Shown here piece after piece: positions 6,718-10,284 of a stretch of DNA of 10,284 nt (positions within the stretch are counted from its first letter, which is position 1; each line of letters opens with the position of its first letter). Made by a program: the position numbers and the translations under genes. Source of the stretch: JALOAP01 sp964632355 (GTDB lineage Bacteria; Chloroflexota; Dehalococcoidia; Tepidiformales; Tepidiformaceae); contig CAZWBW010000099.1 in assembly GCA_964632355.1 (NCBI GenBank), positions 1-10,284 on the forward strand, written 5' to 3'. Under the pieces are notes generated by a model. The model was not told the DNA's origin. It ran no database searches and worked only from the letters and a program-made list of their open reading frames with translations.

Positions 6718-6723
6718 AGCATA
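6718..6723 (-). promoter_or_regulatory. Candidate leaderless -10 element of the PhzF-like gene
   Basis: TATGCT on the minus strand is followed by seven bases (CGCGCCC) and the ATG at 6710, so transcription would begin at or next to the start codon. With the following CG it reads TATGCTCG, the third copy of the TANGCTCG octamer. No convincing -35 lies 16-18 bases upstream. Confidence 0.4.
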
Positions 6724-6764
6724 GGGGCGTGCCGCCGCCCGCGCCCAGCACCACTTCGCGCCCG

Positions 6765-7283
6765 CTACTGCTCCCGTTCGGCCCAGATCGGCTTGCGAGC
6801 GTGCCGCTCGTACTCGGCCCGTTCGCCACCTTCCGTGTCCGGCAGGATGCCGATGTGGTGCCGGTACACCATTTCGCCGCCGAGCCAGCCCGAGACCACG
6901 AGCAACCCGACACCGACCGCATGGAGCACAATCACCGCGGTGAGCTCGGCGCCGTCTGTCGCGCCGTTATCCAGCATCAGCAGCATGGCGGCCGTGTACA
7001 GCAGCACCACGATCACGTTCAGCACCCCGTGCGCCGTCGCGATGCCGCGAGAATCGCTTCGCGCCGCCACCGTCAGGTAGTCGCCAATCCCCGGCAGCGC
7101 CGCAATCAGCGCCGACACTATTGCCGCGATGCCCGTCCAGAACGCGATGTCGTACCACATCTGGTTGCTATCGCTCGCGAAGTAGACGAGGTCGCTGATC
7201 AGCGTCCACGCGAACAACCCGATCGGCACGACCACAAGCATCGGGTGCAGCGGGTGCCCGGCGATCGCGAATTTGCTCTTCAT
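6765..7283 (-). CDS. DUF2231 domain-containing membrane protein
   Basis: This 172-residue integral membrane protein matches the DUF2231 family, whose function is not established. It begins with the family hallmark GHPLHPMLVVVPIG at 9-22. Four membrane segments can be placed at about 15-37, 46-66, 84-105 and 113-133. His10, His13 and His85 lie in or beside these segments, and DUF2231 proteins have been suggested to bind haem or act in membrane redox chains; that is only a possibility here. The C-terminal SGWLGGEMVYRHHIG at 131-145 is also typical, and the tail from 146 on is polar. The ATG at 7283 follows ACAGGAGA with GGAG about 8 bases away. The gene is the first of the minus-strand series and diverges from the ABC exporter genes. 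It ends 42 bases before the PhzF-like -10 element. Confidence 0.9.
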   Translation of the reverse strand: MKSKFAIAGHPLHPMLVVVPIGLFAWTLISDLVYFASDSNQMWYDIAFWTGIAAIVSALIAALPGIGDYLTVAARSDSRGIATAHGVLNVIVVLLYTAAMLLMLDNGATDGAELTAVIVLHAVGVGLLVVSGWLGGEMVYRHHIGILPDTEGGERAEYERHARKPIWAEREQ

Positions 7284-7712
7284 GGCCTGTCTCCTGTGGA
7301 TATCGCTTCAGCGACCATACGCCTTCGAGAGATGGGGAAGGACAATCTGTTATCGAACACGATTGCATTGACCTTGCAACCCGCTGCTTCCCGTTTACAT
7401 GCTGGCCGCTATCCTGCACGTTCCCAGGGGAGCAGTCGGCGAGGGTCCCGACCCGCCTTGCCCGAATGTACAGGCCGCCCTTCCGGCCTTCGGCCGTCCC
7501 CGCGCACAGCTCGCACGAGCAGAATGATGAACGATGCGGGGCTCGCCGCGGTGAGGCCGTAACCCACCACCTACCGCTCGGCAACTGTGTGCCACTTCAC
7601 TGATGGAGATCAGAACGATGCGCTCTACTGTCTTGCCGGGGTACGCAGCCGGGGCAGTTGCGCGCACGAGCGGTTGGCGGGTCCGCTTCGCGCAGATACC
7701 AGGGAGTGACGC
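7284..7712. other. Divergent intergenic spacer between DUF2231 and ABC exporter genes
   Basis: This 429-base stretch must hold promoters for both flanking directions. On the minus strand TATGGT followed by CG (in GTATGGTCGC, about 45 bases before the DUF2231 ATG) fits TANNNT but lacks a good -35. A hairpin with a five-base stem and TTC loop lies at 7484-7496. Short open frames exist on both strands, including a 53-codon minus-strand frame at 7409-7570 starting GTG, but none has a recognisable motif. A small frame leading into the ABC gene is listed separately. Base composition in 7305-7395 is less GC-rich than the flanking genes, as expected of a promoter zone. I see no tRNA, riboswitch or clear terminator. 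Confidence 0.6.
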
Positions 7713-7716
7713 ATGA
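7618..7716 (+). CDS. Possible small upstream ORF coupled to the ABC exporter operon
   Basis: A 32-codon frame starts at ATG 7618 and stops at TGA 7714-7716, overlapping the ATPase start codon as ATGA. A GGAG lies nine bases before its ATG; an in-frame ATG at 7603 would lengthen it by five residues. The predicted peptide is basic and has no recognisable motif. Its third codon positions look less GC-biased than those of neighbouring genes, which argues against an ordinary conserved protein. It could be a translated leader that couples or controls exporter expression, or simply chance. Confidence 0.2.
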   Translation: MRSTVLPGYAAGAVARTSGWRVRFAQIPGSDA

Positions 7717-8717
7717 CGACCATGAGCAGAGGGTTGGCGAACTACGCCATCGAGACAGAGGAACTCCGGCGCTGGTTCGGGAACACCAAAGCAGTCGACG
7801 GGATCACACTCAACGTCCCGGCCGGCGGCGTGTTCGGCGTGCTGGGCCCTAACGGTGCCGGCAAGACCACCCTGATTCGCATCCTTGCCACGCTGCTTCG
7901 TCCCGACGATGGGATGGCCCGGGTCCTGGGCTACGACGTCGTGAAGCAGGCGAACGAGGTTCGCGGCCGCGTCAGCCTGACCGGCCAGTTCGCTTCCGTC
8001 GATGACGACCTCACTGCGCGGGAGAACCTGGTGCTGCTCGGCCGGCTGCTTGGGTACTCGACCGCGCAGGCGCGTGAACGGGCCGAGGAGCTCCTCGAAG
8101 CGTTCGGACTCTCCGAAGCAGCGAACCGGCTGGTGCGAACCTACTCCGGCGGTATGCGGCGGCGGCTCGACATCGCGGCGAGCATCGTGGTCACGCCGGA
8201 CCTCATCTTCCTCGATGAGCCGACCACCGGCCTCGATCCCCGGAGCCGAAACCAGGTCTGGGACATCGTTCGCGCCATGGTCGATGAAGGCACCACCGTC
8301 CTTCTGACCACGCAGTACCTCGAGGAAGCCGACCAGCTCGCAGACCGCATCGCCATCGTTGATCGCGGCAAGGTCATCGCTGAAGGCACTACCGGGGAGC
8401 TCAAGGCGTCGGTTGGCGCCGGCTCGCTGCAGGTGCGCCTGCGCGACCCCGAGCAGCGCCTCGAAGCCCGGCAACGGCTCGCCATGCTCCTCGACGCGGA
8501 GGTCCAACTCGCCTCGGACCCATCGGCACTCACCGCCCGTGTCTCTGGCGCCGAGCGGGTCGTCCGCGCCATCGGCGCGCTCGCCGAAGACGGCATCGAA
8601 GTCGTTCATTTCTCGCTCGGCCAGCCGAGCCTCGACGAAGTATTCCTTACCCTCACCGGCCGCCCGGCCGAGGAACCGCCTGGTGAGGACGAACAGCAGG
8701 AGGAGGATGCCGCATGA
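7713..8717 (+). CDS. ABC transporter ATP-binding protein, DrrA-like
   Basis: This 334-residue ATPase drives the permease encoded next to it and resembles DrrA of the daunorubicin-resistance exporter. The nucleotide-binding domain carries Walker A GPNGAGKT at 45-52, Q-loop Gln92 in LTGQF, signature YSGGMRRRLDIA at 144-155, and Walker B LIFLDEP at 164-170 with Glu169. The switch histidine is replaced by Gln201 in TTQYLEEAD, a change characteristic of DrrA-type ATPases. A C-terminal extension (about 240-315) resembles the DUF4162-type domain and is followed by a short acidic tail. The ATG at 7713 has GGGAG six bases upstream; an in-frame ATG three codons later is an alternative. It overlaps the permease start by four bases, so the pair is translationally coupled. 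The exported compound is unknown: lipids, antibiotics or other amphiphiles are possible. Confidence 0.95.
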   Translation: MTTMSRGLANYAIETEELRRWFGNTKAVDGITLNVPAGGVFGVLGPNGAGKTTLIRILATLLRPDDGMARVLGYDVVKQANEVRGRVSLTGQFASVDDDLTARENLVLLGRLLGYSTAQARERAEELLEAFGLSEAANRLVRTYSGGMRRRLDIAASIVVTPDLIFLDEPTTGLDPRSRNQVWDIVRAMVDEGTTVLLTTQYLEEADQLADRIAIVDRGKVIAEGTTGELKASVGAGSLQVRLRDPEQRLEARQRLAMLLDAEVQLASDPSALTARVSGAERVVRAIGALAEDGIEVVHFSLGQPSLDEVFLTLTGRPAEEPPGEDEQQEEDAA

Positions 8718-9550
8718 CCACACCCGAAAACGCCCTCAAGCCCCTCGCGGCCGACCCGCTGCGTGCGGCGCTTTCGAACGGAAAACGGCCCGCGCGCCCG
8801 AGCGCGGCATCGACGTCCCTCACCTTTGGCTGGCGGGCGCTCTTGAAGATCCGCCACGTCCCCGAGCAGCTCCTCGACGTGACCATGTTCCCCGTCATGT
8901 TCACGCTCATGTTCACGTACCTGTTCGGCGGTGCGCTTGCGGGCTCAACGAAGGAGTACCTGCAGTTCCTGCTGCCGGGCATCCTCGTGCAAACGGTCGT
9001 GCTCATCACGATCTACACCGGGCACACGCTGAACAAGGAAGTGCAACGGGGTGTGTTCGACCGCATTCGCTCGCTGCCTATCTGGCAGCCGACCGTGCTT
9101 ATCGGCGCGCTCCTCGGCGATGCCGTCCGCTACACCATCGCCTCCGCGGTCATCATCACGCTCGGGCTCATCCTCGGGTATCGCGCCGATGGTGGCGTGG
9201 GCGGTGTGGTGCTCGCCGTGGCCCTTGTGCTCGTGTTCGCGTTCGCGCTCTCCTGGATCTGGACGGCGCTCGGGCTGATTATGCGGACGCCCGAATCGCT
9301 CATGAACATGAGCATGACCATCCTGTTCCCGCTTACCTTCATCAGCAACATCTTCGTCGATCCCGAAACCATGCCGGGCTGGCTCCAGGCCTTCGTCGAT
9401 GTGAACCCCATCAGCCACCTCGCGACGTCCGTTCGCGGCCTGATGGACGGCGACCCGCCGGCGACGGAGATCACCTGGGTGCTGCTCTGGTCGGTCGGGC
9501 TCGTGGCCGTCTGGGGCCCGATCACGATGTTCCTGTACCGAAGGAAGTAG
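8714..9550 (+). CDS. ABC-2 type transporter permease, DrrB-like
   Basis: This 278-residue inner-membrane protein is the permease partner of the preceding ATPase. An N-terminal cytoplasmic stretch of about 50 residues is followed by roughly six membrane segments, near 57-77, 86-106, 130-155, 164-189, 198-215 and 252-274. The loop EVQRGVFDRIRSLPI at 109-123 is the EAA-like ATPase contact segment typical of DrrB and other ABC-2 permeases. NPISHLATSVRGL at 231-243, before the last segment, is another family hallmark. Length is normal for a one-domain DrrB. The ATG at 8714 overlaps the ATPase stop as ATGA and has a strong AGGAGGAGG at 8698-8706. Translation therefore does not depend only on coupling. 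A strong hairpin follows 14 bases after the stop codon. Confidence 0.95.
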   Translation: MTTPENALKPLAADPLRAALSNGKRPARPSAASTSLTFGWRALLKIRHVPEQLLDVTMFPVMFTLMFTYLFGGALAGSTKEYLQFLLPGILVQTVVLITIYTGHTLNKEVQRGVFDRIRSLPIWQPTVLIGALLGDAVRYTIASAVIITLGLILGYRADGGVGGVVLAVALVLVFAFALSWIWTALGLIMRTPESLMNMSMTILFPLTFISNIFVDPETMPGWLQAFVDVNPISHLATSVRGLMDGDPPATEITWVLLWSVGLVAVWGPITMFLYRRK

Positions 9551-9563
9551 AGGCCCCCCGCAC

Positions 9564-9616
9564 GAAGACGGCGAGGCCCGGGTTCGCCACTGGCGGCCCG
9601 GGCCTCGGTTGTCTTC
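9564..9616. terminator. Bidirectional two-part hairpin between convergent genes
   Basis: An 11-bp perfect stem pairs CGAGGCCCGGG (9572-9582) with CCCGGGCCTCG (9597-9607). Inside its loop CGCC (9585-9588) can pair with GGCG (9592-9595). Outside, across a small internal loop, GAAGAC (9564-9569) pairs with GTCTTC (9611-9616). In total about 21 base pairs can form. It lies between the stop codons of the convergent permease and lepA genes and could serve both. There is no strong U-tract on either strand, so it may slow or terminate RNA polymerase less classically, or protect 3' ends. Confidence 0.75.
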
Positions 9617-9625
9617 CGTATCGGG

Positions 9626-10284
9626 TCAATCCTCCCGCAGCTTGAGCACCGCCATGAAGGCTTCCTGTGGGATCTCGACCGAACCCACGCGCTTCATGCG
9701 CTTCTTCCCCTCGGCCTGCTTCTCCAGCAGCTTCCGCTTCCGCGTGACGTCGCCGCCGTAGCACTTCGCGAGCACGTTCTTCCGCATCGCCCGGATGGTC
9801 TCCCTGGCGATCACCCGCCCGCCGACGGCTGCCTGCACGGGCACATCGAACATCTGCCGCGGGATCAGGTCCTTCAGCTTCGTCACCAGCGCACGGCCCT
9901 CTCGCTGCGCGTTGCTCGAGTGCGTGATGAGCGACAATGCGTCCACCGGAACCCCGTTTACAAGGACGTCCACCTTCACCAGGTTCGCCGGGCGGTAGCC
10001 AGTGATCTGGTAGTCGAGGCTCGCGTACCCGCTGGTCGATCCTTTGAGCTGGTCGTAGAAGTCGACCAGGATTTCGGCGAGTGGAACGTCGTACTCGAGC
10101 AACACCCGCGCCTCGCCCTGCGCTACGTCGCTCTCCGGCTCCAGGTACTCCATCCGCAGGAACTGGCCGCGCCGCGAGGTCACCAGCTCCATCACCTGCC
10201 CGATGTAGCGGCTCGGCGTGATGACGTCGATCTTCGCCCACGGCTCTTCGATGACTTCGATCCGCGACGGGTCCGGCAGGTTCG
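9626..10284 (-). CDS. lepA: Elongation factor 4 (LepA), C-terminal part (cut by window edge)
   Basis: This is the C-terminal third of LepA/EF4, the ribosome-bound translational GTPase that affects initiation and back-translocation. The visible 218 residues start in frame at 10282 and continue beyond the right edge; a full protein is about 600 residues. They begin in the EF-G-like domain V (EEPWAKIDVITPSRYIG, then GYASLDYQITGY). They continue into the LepA-specific C-terminal domain with LVTKLKDLIPRQMFDVPVQ, RKNVLAKCYGGDVTRKRK and EKQAEGKKRMKRVGSVEIPQ. These segments are nearly diagnostic for LepA. The GTPase domain lies outside the window. The gene ends normally with TGA at 9626-9628 and converges on the exporter operon. 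Confidence 0.97.
   Translation of the reverse strand, partial: NLPDPSRIEVIEEPWAKIDVITPSRYIGQVMELVTSRRGQFLRMEYLEPESDVAQGEARVLLEYDVPLAEILVDFYDQLKGSTSGYASLDYQITGYRPANLVKVDVLVNGVPVDALSLITHSSNAQREGRALVTKLKDLIPRQMFDVPVQAAVGGRVIARETIRAMRKNVLAKCYGGDVTRKRKLLEKQAEGKKRMKRVGSVEIPQEAFMAVLKLRED

Noticed and set aside
7484..7496. Hairpin with CGGCC/GGCCG stem in the divergent spacer as a terminator
   Set aside because: The stem is only five base pairs, has no U-tract, and no gene ends nearby on either strand.
5937..7562. Long plus-strand open frame (541 codons) opposite PhzF-like and DUF2231 genes
   Set aside because: It spans two antisense genes and an intergenic spacer, is rich in Arg, His and Pro, and has no recognisable domain.
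7409..7570. 53-codon minus-strand frame with a short hydrophobic stretch in the divergent spacer
   Set aside because: No Shine-Dalgarno sequence, family motif or supporting context was seen; three overlapping frames are open here, as is common in GC-rich DNA.
7395..8723. Long minus-strand open frame (442 codons) opposite the ABC ATPase
   Set aside because: It is antisense to a gene with complete Walker and signature motifs; its own product shows no family motif and is the usual mirror frame of GC-rich codon bias.
8359..9645. Plus-strand 428-codon frame overlapping both ABC genes in another frame
   Set aside because: It is out of frame with two well-supported genes, is Arg/His/Ser-rich, and has no motif.

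Overview
The window is GC-rich, gene-dense chromosomal DNA from a bacterium. It shows no mobile element, CRISPR array, tRNA or rRNA. Several things point to Chloroflexota, perhaps a Dehalococcoidia-like lineage: a SCO1664-type kinase-fold protein (a family I know from Actinobacteria and Chloroflexi), an Eis-type acetyltransferase, a DrrAB-type exporter, and a run of oxidoreductase and hydrolase genes. This placement is inference from gene content, with no phylogenetic marker tested.

Layout. Positions 1-7283 carry eight genes, all on the minus strand. In transcription order they are a DUF2231 membrane protein, a PhzF-like isomerase, a SCO1664-family protein, an MBL-fold hydrolase, an Eis-like GNAT acetyltransferase, an SDR oxidoreductase, the tRNA-dihydrouridine synthase DusB, and the N-terminal part of an acyl-CoA dehydrogenase cut by the left edge. 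A 429-base divergent spacer (7284-7712) follows. Then comes a plus-strand, ATGA-overlapping pair encoding a DrrA-like ATPase and a DrrB-like ABC-2 permease (7713-9550). A strong two-part hairpin (9564-9616) separates this pair from the convergent 3' end of lepA (9626-10284, cut by the right edge).

How the genes relate. The minus-strand genes are 34 to 83 bases apart, with a wider 196-base gap before the acyl-CoA dehydrogenase. They do not form an obvious pathway. Most look like stand-alone metabolic or tolerance enzymes, and several seem to have their own promoter. The two ABC genes are clearly one exporter. No drug-biosynthesis gene lies beside them, so self-resistance or general lipophilic-compound export are both open.

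The most interesting signal is regulatory. Three genes have no Shine-Dalgarno sequence (dusB, the SCO1664-family gene and the PhzF-like gene). Each has the same octamer, TANGCTCG, whose TANNNT core ends 6 or 7 bases before the start codon. That is the layout expected of a -10 element driving a leaderless mRNA. The other complete genes have recognisable Shine-Dalgarno sequences. I found no clearly new multi-gene system.
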